From Chryseobacterium oleae (lineage in GTDB: Bacteria > Bacteroidota > Bacteroidia > Flavobacteriales > Weeksellaceae): a stretch of 64,000 nt of DNA. Location: the NCBI RefSeq assembly GCF_900115055.1, contig NZ_FOVD01000002.1, positions 186,001 to 250,000 of the forward strand, in the 5' to 3' direction. The translations under genes and the position numbers were made by a program. The notes under the pieces were generated by a model. It was not told where the DNA came from, searched no databases, and was given only the letters and a program-made list of their open reading frames with translations. Shown piece by piece: positions 9,035 through 17,734 of the stretch (within the stretch, counting starts at the first letter, position 1; each line of letters begins with the position of its first letter).

Positions 9035-9592
9035 ATGAAAAATCATATTGTTGCAGCATTCAGACTGACTATTGTAATGCTGGCTGTCATAGGAATTTAT
9101 CTGCTTATCGTGTATGGAGGCTCCAAAGTATTGCCTACAAAAGGAAATGCAGAGATCATCATTCAAAACGGACAGAAATTCTACGCCAATATCGGGCAGG
9201 AATTTAAATCAGAAAAATATTTCCATGGACGTCCTTCAGCTGTTGATTATAATGCAGCAGGAAGTGCCGGAAGTAATAAAGGACCGAGCAATGAAGAATA
9301 CCTGCAAACCGTACAGAAAAGAATAGATACCTTAAAGATGACGCATCCGGGAATGGGAAATACAAAAGTTCCTGTAGAGCTGGTTACAGCCAGTGGAAGC
9401 GGCCTGGATCCGGATATTTCTGAAGAAGGCGCTTTGTATCAGGTAAAGAAAATTGCAGAAGTCAGAAATCTTTCAGAAGAAAAAGTAAGAGATTTAGTGA
9501 AAAATCAAACAGAGAAACCGTTTTTAGGACTTTTAGGGCCTTCAAAAGTAAATGTACTGAAGCTTAATATCGCTTTGGACCAATTAAAATAA
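9035..9592 (+). CDS. kdpC: K+-transporting ATPase subunit C (KdpC)
   Basis: 185 residues, with one N-terminal transmembrane helix (about 9-30) and a periplasmic domain. Family motifs include FHGRPSAVDYNAAGSAGSN, VTASGSGLDPDIS and a C-terminal segment with VNVLKLNIALD. KdpC is the small chaperone-like subunit that increases ATP affinity of KdpB. Length and motifs are normal. Confidence 0.96.
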   Translation: MKNHIVAAFRLTIVMLAVIGIYLLIVYGGSKVLPTKGNAEIIIQNGQKFYANIGQEFKSEKYFHGRPSAVDYNAAGSAGSNKGPSNEEYLQTVQKRIDTLKMTHPGMGNTKVPVELVTASGSGLDPDISEEGALYQVKKIAEVRNLSEEKVRDLVKNQTEKPFLGLLGPSKVNVLKLNIALDQLK

Positions 9593-9605
9593 TCTAGCTA
9601 TCACC

Positions 9606-10694
9606 GTGAAAAAATATATCATTACCAGTGCCATATTATTCGGGATCTTTTTCCCGAAAGCACAATCATCCGATTCATTAAAAACAGAAAATAAAGTGAC
9701 TTTCTCTGCCTATGCAGAACTTTTCTACACCTATGATTTTAATGAACCTGCTAATCATCTCCGTCAGAATTTTTTATACTCCTACAATAGACATAATGAG
9801 CTCAATCTGAATTTAGGATTGGTAAAAGCCAATTATCAGAGTGAAAATCTCCGCGCCAATGTAGCTTTAATGGCCGGAACCTATGCACAGGACAATATGG
9901 CTGCCGAGCAGGATGCATTACGATACGTCAACGAAGCGAATATCGGAATCAGGATTTCTAAAACCAAAAACCTGTGGATCGATGCTGGGATTATGCCTTC
10001 ACACATCGGTTGGGAAAGTGCCATAGGAAAAGATAACGTGAATCTGACCAGAAGTTTTGCCGCTGAAAATTCACCGTATTTCGAAACCGGGGCAAAAGTT
10101 TCTTACACGTCAGACAACGGAAAATGGTTTTTAAGCGGATTGGTGCTTAATGGCTGGCAGCGTATCGCAAAGCCGGAAGGAAACCAGACAATTTCTTTCG
10201 GGCACCAGGTGACCTATAAACCGACAGAAAAAATTACGCTGAACAGCAGTTCATTCATCGGAAATGATAAATCGAAGGCTGAAAAAAGGATGCGTTATTT
10301 CCATGATCTTTATGGGAATTTTCAGCTGACAGACCGTTTCTCAGCGTTACTAGGATTCGATATCGGGGCAGAGCAGAAAGAGAAAGGAAGCAGTAATTAT
10401 AATATCTGGTACACACCCAACGTGTTAATGAAATACCAGCTAGACAACAAATGGGCTTTGGCGGGAAGAGTTGAATATTACAACGATAAAAACGGGGTCA
10501 TCATCAGCACCAAAACGCCTAATGGTTTCCAAACATTCGGATATTCACTGAATGTGGATTATGCAATATTGAAGAACGTGATTTTCCGGACAGAAGCGAG
10601 AGGTTTCACATCTAAAGATGCCATTTTTGTGAAGAGTAATGAGATGAAACAGGGAAATTTCTTTATCACGACAAGTTTGGCTGCCTGGTTTTAG
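9606..10694 (+). CDS. Outer-membrane beta-barrel porin (OmpL/bbp2-like), last gene of the kdp transport block
   Basis: 362 residues from a GTG start at 9606. The cleavable signal peptide (MKKYIITSAILFGIFFPKAQ) is followed by alternating aromatic/hydrophobic beta-strand segments and a C-terminal residue F (SLAAWF), typical of an outer-membrane barrel. Segments such as LWIDAGIMPSHIGWESAIGK resemble the putative beta-barrel porin-2 family seen next to Bacteroidetes kdp genes. It begins 13 bases after kdpC in the same direction, so it probably supplies outer-membrane K+ entry for the pump. The K+ role is inferred from position only. Confidence 0.8.
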   Translation: MKKYIITSAILFGIFFPKAQSSDSLKTENKVTFSAYAELFYTYDFNEPANHLRQNFLYSYNRHNELNLNLGLVKANYQSENLRANVALMAGTYAQDNMAAEQDALRYVNEANIGIRISKTKNLWIDAGIMPSHIGWESAIGKDNVNLTRSFAAENSPYFETGAKVSYTSDNGKWFLSGLVLNGWQRIAKPEGNQTISFGHQVTYKPTEKITLNSSSFIGNDKSKAEKRMRYFHDLYGNFQLTDRFSALLGFDIGAEQKEKGSSNYNIWYTPNVLMKYQLDNKWALAGRVEYYNDKNGVIISTKTPNGFQTFGYSLNVDYAILKNVIFRTEARGFTSKDAIFVKSNEMKQGNFFITTSLAAWF

Positions 10695-10714
10695 AGAGTG
10701 AAAAATAATTAATT

Positions 10715-11026
10715 AACCACAAAAGTCACAAAAGATTTTTACACTTAAGTTTTTTGAAGTTTAGATGTTTTGTGAGAAGAAGATCACATAAGTTTTTTTT
10801 AAATCAAAGATTTTTATTCAGAATATTATCCATAAACATCTGTGAAAATCCGTGCAATCTGTGGTTAAAAAACCAACCGCAAAAGTCACAAAAGCTTTTA
10901 ACACTTAAGTTATTTGAAGTTTATATGTTTTGTGAAAAGAGATCACATAAGTTTTTTTTAAAATCAAAGATTTTTATTCTGATGATTATCAAAATCTGTG
11001 TAATCCGTGTGATCTGTGGGAGTTAA
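10715..11026 (+). repeat. ~150-bp intergenic repeat, locus A: two tandem copies
   Basis: Copy 1 is 10715-10866 and copy 2 about 10875-11026. Each begins AACC(A/G)CAAAAGTCACAAAAG, contains ACACTTAAGTT, GATCACATAAGTTTTTTTTA and AAATCAAAGATTTTTATTC, and ends near ATCTGTGG(TT). The ends AACCACA/TGTGGTT are inverted repeats. A short inverted fragment of the same start lies at 11113-11137. The copies sit between the porin and the KdpD-like gene and can mislead start prediction by leaving an open frame. Confidence 0.85.
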
Positions 11027-11156
11027 AAAATATCAACAAGATAGTTCAGCGAAACATTTTATACAGAATAATCGTACCTTACTTATACATTCTAAAGCGG
11101 TGGAAAATAAACCTTTTGTGCCTTTTGTGTTAAAAAAAATAAAGCAAAAAAAATCA

Positions 11157-12266
11157 ATGTCATCAGCAAAACATTTTTTAGAATTGATCCAGAAATCCCG
11201 GAAAGGAAAATTCAAGATCTATATCGGGATGAGCGCAGGCGTGGGGAAAACATTCCGTATGCTTCAGGAGGCACAGTCTCTGCTGCGTAACGGCATTGAT
11301 GTGAAAATCGGCTATGTAGAAACCCACGACCGTGAAGAAACCGTTGCTCTTACCGACGGAATTCCCGAAATACCGAGAAGATCGGTGTTCTACAAAGGTA
11401 AAAACCTGGAAGAAATGGATCTTCAGACTATTATTAATGAGCATCCGGAGGTGGTTCTTGTGGATGAATTGGCGCATACCAATGTAGAAGGTTCCAAAAA
11501 CAAAAAAAGATGGCAGGATGTGCTGGAAATCCTTGATAACGGGATCAATGTCATCAGTGCCATGAATATCCAGCATATCGAAAGCCTGAATGAGGAGGTG
11601 AAGAATATTACAGGAATAGAAGTGGCTGAACGTGTTCCCGACAAAATTCTAAGTCTTGCCGATGAGGTGGTGAATATAGATCTTACCGCAGATGAACTGC
11701 TGGCCCGTCTGAAAGAAGGTAAAATTTACAAGAAAGAGAAAATCCAGACCGCCCTTACCAATTTCTTTCAAAGCGGACATATCCTGCAGCTCCGGGAGCT
11801 TGCCTTAAAAGAAGTGGCTGCACACGTAGAAAGAAAGGTAGAAACAGAGATTAAAACAGAGAATTTTAAACCTATAAAATTTCTGGCTTGCATCAGTAGT
11901 AATGAAAAGATTGCAAAAAATATCATCAGGAAAACAGCCCGTCTGGCGAGCTATTACAACAGCCAGTGGACGGTTCTGTATGTTCAGAAGCCGTCAGAGA
12001 ATCCTGAAAAAATAGCCCTCGACAAACAGCGGTATTTGATTAATAATTTTAATTTAGCACAGGAATTGGGAGCAAAGGTGGTCCGGGTAAAAGAAAGCAG
12101 TGTCCACAAAGGAATTCTGGATTATGTGATTGCCCATAATATCACCACAGTTTGCATTGGAAAACCCCACGCAGAGCTCTGGCAGCGTCTTTCCGGCTAT
12201 AGCTGGATTTATACGCTGATGAACAGGCTGAATGAAAGGCAGATAGATATTATTATTTTATCTTAG
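11157..12266 (+). CDS. Stand-alone KdpD N-terminal sensor domain protein (lacks kinase and membrane parts)
   Basis: 369 residues from ATG 11157. The open frame continues upstream to 11016 only through repeat DNA, so the longer start is rejected. Residues 1-210 form the KdpD sensor domain with Walker A GMSAGVGKT (24-32), GYVETHDREET and VLVDELAHTN. The C-terminal part (about 240-369) is a universal-stress-protein-like fold. Canonical KdpD (~900 residues) continues into four TM helices and a kinase core, all absent here. The next gene, 5 bases on, supplies a membrane histidine kinase. This cytoplasmic protein probably senses K+ or turgor and acts on that kinase. Confidence 0.88.
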   Translation: MSSAKHFLELIQKSRKGKFKIYIGMSAGVGKTFRMLQEAQSLLRNGIDVKIGYVETHDREETVALTDGIPEIPRRSVFYKGKNLEEMDLQTIINEHPEVVLVDELAHTNVEGSKNKKRWQDVLEILDNGINVISAMNIQHIESLNEEVKNITGIEVAERVPDKILSLADEVVNIDLTADELLARLKEGKIYKKEKIQTALTNFFQSGHILQLRELALKEVAAHVERKVETEIKTENFKPIKFLACISSNEKIAKNIIRKTARLASYYNSQWTVLYVQKPSENPEKIALDKQRYLINNFNLAQELGAKVVRVKESSVHKGILDYVIAHNITTVCIGKPHAELWQRLSGYSWIYTLMNRLNERQIDIIILS

Positions 12267-12271
12267 AAGTA

Positions 12272-13987
12272 ATGAAACTTAAAACAAAACTCACCCTAGG
12301 CGTAGGTCTTTTATTTTTACTGATCGTTCTTATGTCAGTGATCGGATCCGTCTATATCAATAAACTGAAATCGGATACGGAAAAGATCCTTACGGCCAAT
12401 TACAACAGTCTGGAGTTTTCCAAAAATATGTTGCTGGCACTGGATAAAATAAGTACGGACAGTGCTATTGCCGTTAATGATTTTCAGAAAAACAATAAAC
12501 TGCAGGAGAAAAATCTTACTGAATTTGGCGAAAAGGAAGCGACTCAAAGTCTGAATCTCCATTTCAACAGCTATCTGAAACAAGCTTTTCCGGAAAAGGA
12601 AAAACTGATTCGTGAAGATCTGGCTAAAATCATGTCCCTGAATATGAAAGGGATTGAAAGAAAAAGTGATATCGCCATCATCACCGCTGAAAATGCCACC
12701 TTCTGGATCGTAAGTTTAGGAACGGTTTGTTTTCTGATTGCTTTTACCCTGCTTTTTAATTTGCCACAAACCATTGCGGAACCCATCAACCAGCTTACAT
12801 TCAGTATCCGGCAGATTGCGGCTAAAAATTACAGTGAAAGAGTACATTTCAAAGGCAGCGAAGAGTTCAACAGCCTTGCAGATTCATTCAATACCATGGC
12901 GGAAAAGCTTCAGGAGTACGAAAGCAGCAGTCTTTCCAAGCAACTGATGGACAAAAAACGAATTGAAACACTGGTGAACAATATGCATGATGCAGTGATA
13001 GGACTGGATGAAAACCATTTTATCTACATGATCAATGACGAAGCGCTGAAGATCACCGGTCTGCATAAAGAAGAAATCATCGGAAAAACGGTTCATGAAG
13101 TGGCTGTCAATAACGATCTGATACGGGAACTTCTTAAAAATATTGATCATCCGGTAAAAGAACCGATCAAGATTGTTCGGGATCATAAAGAAAATTATTT
13201 TGAACAGGATATTATCCCTATCAATATTGTAAAAACGGGTGAAAAAGAAACCAAATACATCGGAAAAGTGATTCTTCTTCGCAACATTACGCCTTTCAAA
13301 GAGCTTGATTTTGCTAAAACCAATTTCATAGCGACCATTTCACACGAACTTAAAACACCAATATCTGCCATAAAAATGGGAGTGCAGTTACTCGGAAACC
13401 AAAAATTCGGGGAACTGAATGACCAGCAGAAAGAATTACTCAAAAGCATCAATGACGACGGTCAAAGGCTATTGAATATTACCGGAGAACTGCTGAATCT
13501 TTCGCAGGTAGAAACCGGAAACATTCGCTTAACCGTTGAAAAATGTTCACCGAAAGAAGTGGTGCAGGCTGCCGTGAAAAATGTCGAAAAGCTGGCAGAA
13601 CAGAAAAATATTCTCATCAATACCGAATATCTTTTAGGCGACAATGATTTCGTGAATGCCGATTTCGATAAAACGGTCTGGGTGATGAATAATTTCCTTA
13701 CGAATGCCGTTAAACATTCTTTCCAGGATGAAAACATTAGTATCACGGTAGAAAAACAGGACTCAATGATTCAATTCAGCATTACCGATACCGGAAGCGG
13801 CATTGATGAAAAGTACCACCGCCAGATCTTCGACCGCTATTTTCAGGTGCCGGGAGAGCATCAGAACGGAACAGGACTTGGACTGGCTATCTCCAAAAAT
13901 TTTATAGAAAAGCAAAACGGCGAAATAGGAGTGAAGAGCTCCCCCAATCAGGGAAGTACTTTTTATTTCAGACTGCCGGTGGTTTAA
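12272..13987 (+). CDS. Membrane sensor histidine kinase (HAMP-PAS-HisKA-HATPase), partner of the KdpD-like protein
   Basis: 571 residues. TM1 is about 7-29 and TM2 about 144-164, enclosing a periplasmic four-helix-type domain. Then come HAMP (about 165-215), PAS (about 230-335), the dimerisation helix with phospho-acceptor H358 in ISHELKTP, and the ATPase domain with DTGSGID and GTGLGLAIS. It is translationally close to the KdpD-N gene. No response regulator lies nearby except the NtrC-type one at 3057, so a phosphorelay KdpD-N/kinase to that regulator is inferred. A split KdpD replaces the usual single protein. Confidence 0.92.
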   Translation: MKLKTKLTLGVGLLFLLIVLMSVIGSVYINKLKSDTEKILTANYNSLEFSKNMLLALDKISTDSAIAVNDFQKNNKLQEKNLTEFGEKEATQSLNLHFNSYLKQAFPEKEKLIREDLAKIMSLNMKGIERKSDIAIITAENATFWIVSLGTVCFLIAFTLLFNLPQTIAEPINQLTFSIRQIAAKNYSERVHFKGSEEFNSLADSFNTMAEKLQEYESSSLSKQLMDKKRIETLVNNMHDAVIGLDENHFIYMINDEALKITGLHKEEIIGKTVHEVAVNNDLIRELLKNIDHPVKEPIKIVRDHKENYFEQDIIPINIVKTGEKETKYIGKVILLRNITPFKELDFAKTNFIATISHELKTPISAIKMGVQLLGNQKFGELNDQQKELLKSINDDGQRLLNITGELLNLSQVETGNIRLTVEKCSPKEVVQAAVKNVEKLAEQKNILINTEYLLGDNDFVNADFDKTVWVMNNFLTNAVKHSFQDENISITVEKQDSMIQFSITDTGSGIDEKYHRQIFDRYFQVPGEHQNGTGLGLAISKNFIEKQNGEIGVKSSPNQGSTFYFRLPVV

Positions 13988-14034
13988 ACAGATTTTAAAT
14001 AATTTTTTTTAAATTTGAATGAAAATCACACAAG

Positions 14035-14271
14035 ATGAATACATCAGATCTAAAAGCTGACCTGATCAACAGAATAAGTCAGTTAAAAGAAAAAACAATT
14101 ATGGAGGAGATTCAAAAACTGCTGGATTTTGAATTGAACGAAAACGAATATATTCTTACTGAATCCCAAAAAGACAGAATTGCTGAAGCACAGGCAGAAT
14201 ACAAAAACTCAGCATATCTTACAGAGGATAAAGCCAATCAGGATATTGAAGAATGGCTGGGAGAAAAGTAA
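14035..14271 (+). CDS. Antitoxin of a type II toxin-antitoxin module
   Basis: 78 residues, acidic and predicted mainly helical (MNTSDLKADLINRISQLKEK ...). It ends 19 bases inside the following RelE/ParE-like toxin gene, the usual antitoxin-first overlapping order. The C-terminal half resembles short addiction-module antitoxins that wrap around ParE-type toxins. No DNA-binding fold is obvious, so autoregulation cannot be asserted. Confidence 0.75.
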   Translation: MNTSDLKADLINRISQLKEKTIMEEIQKLLDFELNENEYILTESQKDRIAEAQAEYKNSAYLTEDKANQDIEEWLGEK

Positions 14272-14543
14272 TCTGGACACATAAAGCCAATATTGAAAGA
14301 AAGGAAATTCTTGAATATTGGATTCTCAGAAATCAATCCAAAACATTCAGTATTAAACTAAATAAATTGATAATTAGCAGTGTCAAACTGCTGTCTCAAT
14401 TTCCGTTAATAGGGCGGAAAACTGCTGTCACAAATGTAAGAGTAAAGATTGTTAAGGATTATCTTATATTTTATGAGTTTTCAGAAACAGAGCTAATCAT
14501 CCTATCTCTTTGGGATGGAAGACGGGAGGAAAATAAAATTTGA
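14253..14543 (+). CDS. RelE/ParE family toxin
   Basis: 96 residues, basic. The order of segments is typical of the RelE/ParE fold: VIWTHKANIERKEILEYW at the N-terminus, then LLSQFPLIGRKT, VRVKIVKDYLIFYEF and IILSLWDGRR. ParE members poison gyrase and RelE members cleave mRNA; the sequence alone does not separate these. The start ATG (14253) lies within the antitoxin gene. The next gene begins 4 bases after its stop. Confidence 0.85.
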   Translation: MAGRKVIWTHKANIERKEILEYWILRNQSKTFSIKLNKLIISSVKLLSQFPLIGRKTAVTNVRVKIVKDYLIFYEFSETELIILSLWDGRREENKI

Positions 14544-14547
14544 TGCG

Positions 14548-15192
14548 ATGAACAGAGTTCCAAAGGTGAAAAAAGTGTTGCAGGATCAAAATTCTGAAGC
14601 ATGGAAGCAACTGTGTCTTTATATTGATAAAGTAGCGGAAGAAGGACATGAGGAATTTGAACCGAGAAAAGGTATTGGTTCAGAATTGTTTCAATTGATC
14701 GAAACGCTTCCAAAGTCTATTGCCAAGCTGAAAAAAGTGAAAAAAATGATGCTTTATGGAAGTCATTTAAAGCAGATACCACCGGAAGTAAGGGAAATGG
14801 AATCTCTGGAAGAGTTTATTCCCTATACTTCTTATAATCTTATGTGGTTTCCTTATGAAATCATATACTGTAAAAATCTTAAAAGCAGTATAGTGAGTAC
14901 AAGAGCGCTCTATGGAAATTATAAATTCCGGACGCATTTTCCTAATCTATATCAGCGCCCTTTAAGGTATTATGATTCTGAAATTGTAAAATGCAGTATC
15001 TGTAAAAATGAAATACCGGAAAATGAACCGGATCAGTATTGGGTTTCATTACCGATAGCAACAGATGTTCTTCCTCTGCTTGTGAATGTATGCTCAGAAA
15101 GTTGTAAAGCAAAAATCCCGCAGCCCTCGGAATTATATGTTCAGTTTCCACATAAAGGAGGAGAATTTATAAAGCAACCCGAAAAATATTAA
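14548..15192 (+). CDS. Leucine-rich-repeat-like protein with a C-terminal cysteine motif, function unknown
   Basis: 214 residues from ATG 14548; an upstream start at 14515 lies inside the toxin gene. Residues about 50-110 have an LRR-like rhythm (LPKSIAKLKKVKKMMLYG, then LKQIPPEVREMESLEEF). The C-terminal part has CSICKNE and, 40 residues later, CSESC, a likely zinc-binding cysteine set. No signal peptide is seen. It follows the toxin gene by 4 bases and may share its transcript. I do not recognise a named family. Confidence 0.65.
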   Translation: MNRVPKVKKVLQDQNSEAWKQLCLYIDKVAEEGHEEFEPRKGIGSELFQLIETLPKSIAKLKKVKKMMLYGSHLKQIPPEVREMESLEEFIPYTSYNLMWFPYEIIYCKNLKSSIVSTRALYGNYKFRTHFPNLYQRPLRYYDSEIVKCSICKNEIPENEPDQYWVSLPIATDVLPLLVNVCSESCKAKIPQPSELYVQFPHKGGEFIKQPEKY

Positions 15193-15218
15193 TTCAATAG
15201 CCATTTTTATTCCTGCCA

Positions 15219-15698
15219 ATGCCTGATCATATCTTCGATTACCTATTACCCTTCTTTATAGCTGCGCCAGTGATATTTGGGATATTCTGTTATTTTCAGA
15301 ATAAAAAAATCATCACAAAATACAGACAGCCGGATTCCGGTGAATTGAAAAATATCAGTGGAAAGATTGTTGTAGAAAGTGGTTCTCTACGTAAAAATTT
15401 CCGTTTTTGTACTTTTCAGATTCTGCTGAATCAAAACTCGGTTTTTTTATTTCCTACGGACTTCTATTTTATTCCCAGCCGTTTTATCAATCTTAATTTT
15501 AATTCAGATAAGAGAAACACGAAAAGTCCTACGGGGCTGAGAGAATTTAGTTTCAGTAATGATTCTGTTATTTTAATCTCCTATCCCGATTTTCTGGTTA
15601 ATAAAAAGCGGACAATTTATCTGCAAAATCTTACACCTGACCAGATCAAGCTTTTTCAGGAAGCTTTAAAGAATAGATTTCCTTCTGTCCAGCATTAG
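15219..15698 (+). CDS. Small membrane-anchored hypothetical protein
   Basis: 159 residues. One N-terminal transmembrane helix (about 8-27, FDYLLPFFIAAPVIFGIFCY) is followed by a soluble, beta-rich domain (about 40-159), probably cytoplasmic. No recognised motif. It lies 26 bases after the LRR-like gene and 39 before the next, so likely in one transcription unit. Confidence 0.6.
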   Translation: MPDHIFDYLLPFFIAAPVIFGIFCYFQNKKIITKYRQPDSGELKNISGKIVVESGSLRKNFRFCTFQILLNQNSVFLFPTDFYFIPSRFINLNFNSDKRNTKSPTGLREFSFSNDSVILISYPDFLVNKKRTIYLQNLTPDQIKLFQEALKNRFPSVQH

Positions 15699-15737
15699 TA
15701 AAATTCTTTTAAATTTACAGAATAACAAAACCATTCT

Positions 15738-17186
15738 ATGAAAAGACTCATAAGTCTGTTATTATTCCTGTTCTTTTTCTATGCCTATTCTCAGGTTTCT
15801 GATAAAACAGCGTTTCTTATAAAACCTCTTGAAAAATTTGATTCATTCTATGCTCTTGATGATGAAAAAGTGAAGGATGTTGAAAAAGCACTGTATAAAA
15901 AAGTTTCTTCTGACGAACTTGTAATTTTAGCGGGAAAAAGCAAAAATGTGTATATAAAGGCTACAGCCATAAAAGTTCTGGCTCTGAAAGGAGATCAAAG
16001 ACTGTTGGGTATTTTCAAAGATCATTTCTATTCCCAGGAAAATATAGTTTACAGAACGAGCTGTCTGTCCCACGAACAGTTGATTTCCACCTATATTTTT
16101 GAAACAGTTTCCAGTGAGGATAAAAAAGAGAATGGCTTTTCTATAAAGGATAAAAAGCGTTTAGAAAGAGAAATGGCTTCTCTTGTATTAAATGCAAAGC
16201 CCATCAACAAAGAATTGCTTGAAGCATTGAGCTATGCCCTGCCGGAAAATCAGGATACCTACACAAAGATCAGAAAACAGGTAATCGATACGAGATCTGC
16301 AGAACTGCTTGTAACCCTTGCGAAATATAAAAATCCAAATGATATTGAACTGATCAAAAGTTTCGGAGCGGATGCGTATTCTGCTATTGAACAGTTCCCT
16401 GATCCACAGTTTCTTCCGTTTATAAAAGAACATATTTCAGATTCATTAGATTTTTATGTGATGTTTGCGCTATCCAAATTTTGCAGTGAAGAGGCCAAAG
16501 AAATTGTGATCAAAGCGATTGAGCTGGATAAGGAACAGAATAAAGAAAATGATTGCGGCAACGGATGCCTTTCCACAATTTATCAGCATATCTATATGGA
16601 AAAATGCAAACTTTACTATCCTGTACTGGCAGATCTGTGGCTAACTGATAAAATTATATCTTTTGATATTCTGGATGATTATGAAAAAACGCATACCCAA
16701 AAAGAAACCGTAAAATTTCTACTTGATGGGTTTTCGCTGCCTGGGAAAGCGGAAGTTATTGTTGTTAATCAATTTGATATGGACAATACATTGGATTATT
16801 CAACGAGTGATATCGCCTTTGACAGTGGTTTGAGGCTTGTGAAACTGTTGGAAAGAACTAAAAAGATTTCGAAGGAAGTGTATGAAAAAGGACTGAGGGA
16901 TTCTCTTCTGCATCTGGGTGATCTGGATTTTAAACGTTTCATATCAAAGCTGAAAGATAATGATTCAATACTGCAAAATAAGGATATCCTTTTGGACAAG
17001 CTTAGAAATAATGAAAGCGCTTACGGCGCTCTCGTTATCATAGACGGTATAAAGATGCTCAAGGATAAAAACCTTTTCAATGATGGGGCAGCTATTATTG
17101 TCAGCAGAAAAGCGGAATTCAAAAAGTTTCCGGTCTGGGAAAAAGAGTATAAAAATTTTATCAAAGAAAATAACATCAAAGAATAG
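15738..17186 (+). CDS. Secreted protein with HEAT-like helical repeats, function unknown
   Basis: 482 residues. The signal peptide (MKRLISLLLFLFFFYAYSQ) predicts export to the periplasm. The rest is helical with repeat-like units such as VYIKATAIKVLALKGDQRLL and SLDFYVMFALSKFCSEEAKE, suggesting a HEAT-type solenoid. Four cysteines cluster around CGNGC. It is 7 bases from the next gene, which is also exported, so the two likely work together. No catalytic motif is seen. Confidence 0.6.
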   Translation: MKRLISLLLFLFFFYAYSQVSDKTAFLIKPLEKFDSFYALDDEKVKDVEKALYKKVSSDELVILAGKSKNVYIKATAIKVLALKGDQRLLGIFKDHFYSQENIVYRTSCLSHEQLISTYIFETVSSEDKKENGFSIKDKKRLEREMASLVLNAKPINKELLEALSYALPENQDTYTKIRKQVIDTRSAELLVTLAKYKNPNDIELIKSFGADAYSAIEQFPDPQFLPFIKEHISDSLDFYVMFALSKFCSEEAKEIVIKAIELDKEQNKENDCGNGCLSTIYQHIYMEKCKLYYPVLADLWLTDKIISFDILDDYEKTHTQKETVKFLLDGFSLPGKAEVIVVNQFDMDNTLDYSTSDIAFDSGLRLVKLLERTKKISKEVYEKGLRDSLLHLGDLDFKRFISKLKDNDSILQNKDILLDKLRNNESAYGALVIIDGIKMLKDKNLFNDGAAIIVSRKAEFKKFPVWEKEYKNFIKENNIKE

Positions 17187-17193
17187 TTGAACT

Positions 17194-17655
17194 ATGAATA
17201 CAATCAAAATCTTTATAATCAGTCTGTTTTGTACCCTTCTTCATGCACAGATGTCGGGACAGGCTTTTAAACTGGAAGAGCTTGCGAGATTTAATCAACT
17301 CACGATGACTGCTTTTAAAACAGAAATTAAGACACATCAATATACGTTCTACGACAAAACAGAAAGCCCTGTATTCATTCTGTTTGAGTATGACAGTCCG
17401 GGTTATGTTTACAAGATCGGAAAATTTGAATACACCGAAGAAAAATCTCAGGACAATATAGAGTTTCAGTTCAAGGACAAAAAAGAGCATGATGCCTACA
17501 TAAAAACAATGCTCGCAGCAGGCTATAAACAGACCGAAAAAGGAAAGATTATGACCGGAGAAATGTATGTGGATTACTTTAAAAATAGAGCACAGATCAG
17601 AATGGTTTATCCTAAAACTGCACGAGACAGCTATACGATTCTCGTTTTTAAATAA
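17194..17655 (+). CDS. Small exported hypothetical protein
   Basis: 153 residues with a signal peptide (about 1-19, ending LLHAQ). The mature part is a mixed alpha/beta domain with no motif I recognise. It is tightly linked (7 bases) to the HEAT-like gene and ends at a strong bidirectional terminator. Confidence 0.6.
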   Translation: MNTIKIFIISLFCTLLHAQMSGQAFKLEELARFNQLTMTAFKTEIKTHQYTFYDKTESPVFILFEYDSPGYVYKIGKFEYTEEKSQDNIEFQFKDKKEHDAYIKTMLAAGYKQTEKGKIMTGEMYVDYFKNRAQIRMVYPKTARDSYTILVFK

Positions 17656-17682
17656 ATGACTGTTCAGCTCACAGCAACAAAA

Positions 17683-17710
17683 AAGAGCTGTGAAAAAAAT
17701 CACAGCTCTT
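17683..17710. terminator. Bidirectional hairpin terminator between convergent genes
   Basis: AAGAGCTGTGA (17683-17693) pairs perfectly with TCACAGCTCTT (17700-17710) across a 6-A loop. It separates the plus-strand gene ending at 17655 from the minus-strand gene ending at 17735. Confidence 0.85.
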
Positions 17711-17734
17711 ACAGATATAAAAAAGATAATTCGT

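Noticed and set aside
10715..11026. Small protein genes inside the ~150-bp repeats
   Set aside because: Frames in different copies are interrupted at different places and not conserved, so the repeats are not coding.
11016..11156. 47-residue N-terminal extension of the KdpD-like protein
   Set aside because: It is encoded by the end of repeat locus A and repeat-derived sequence and has no KdpD similarity; MSSAKHF at 11157 is the natural start.
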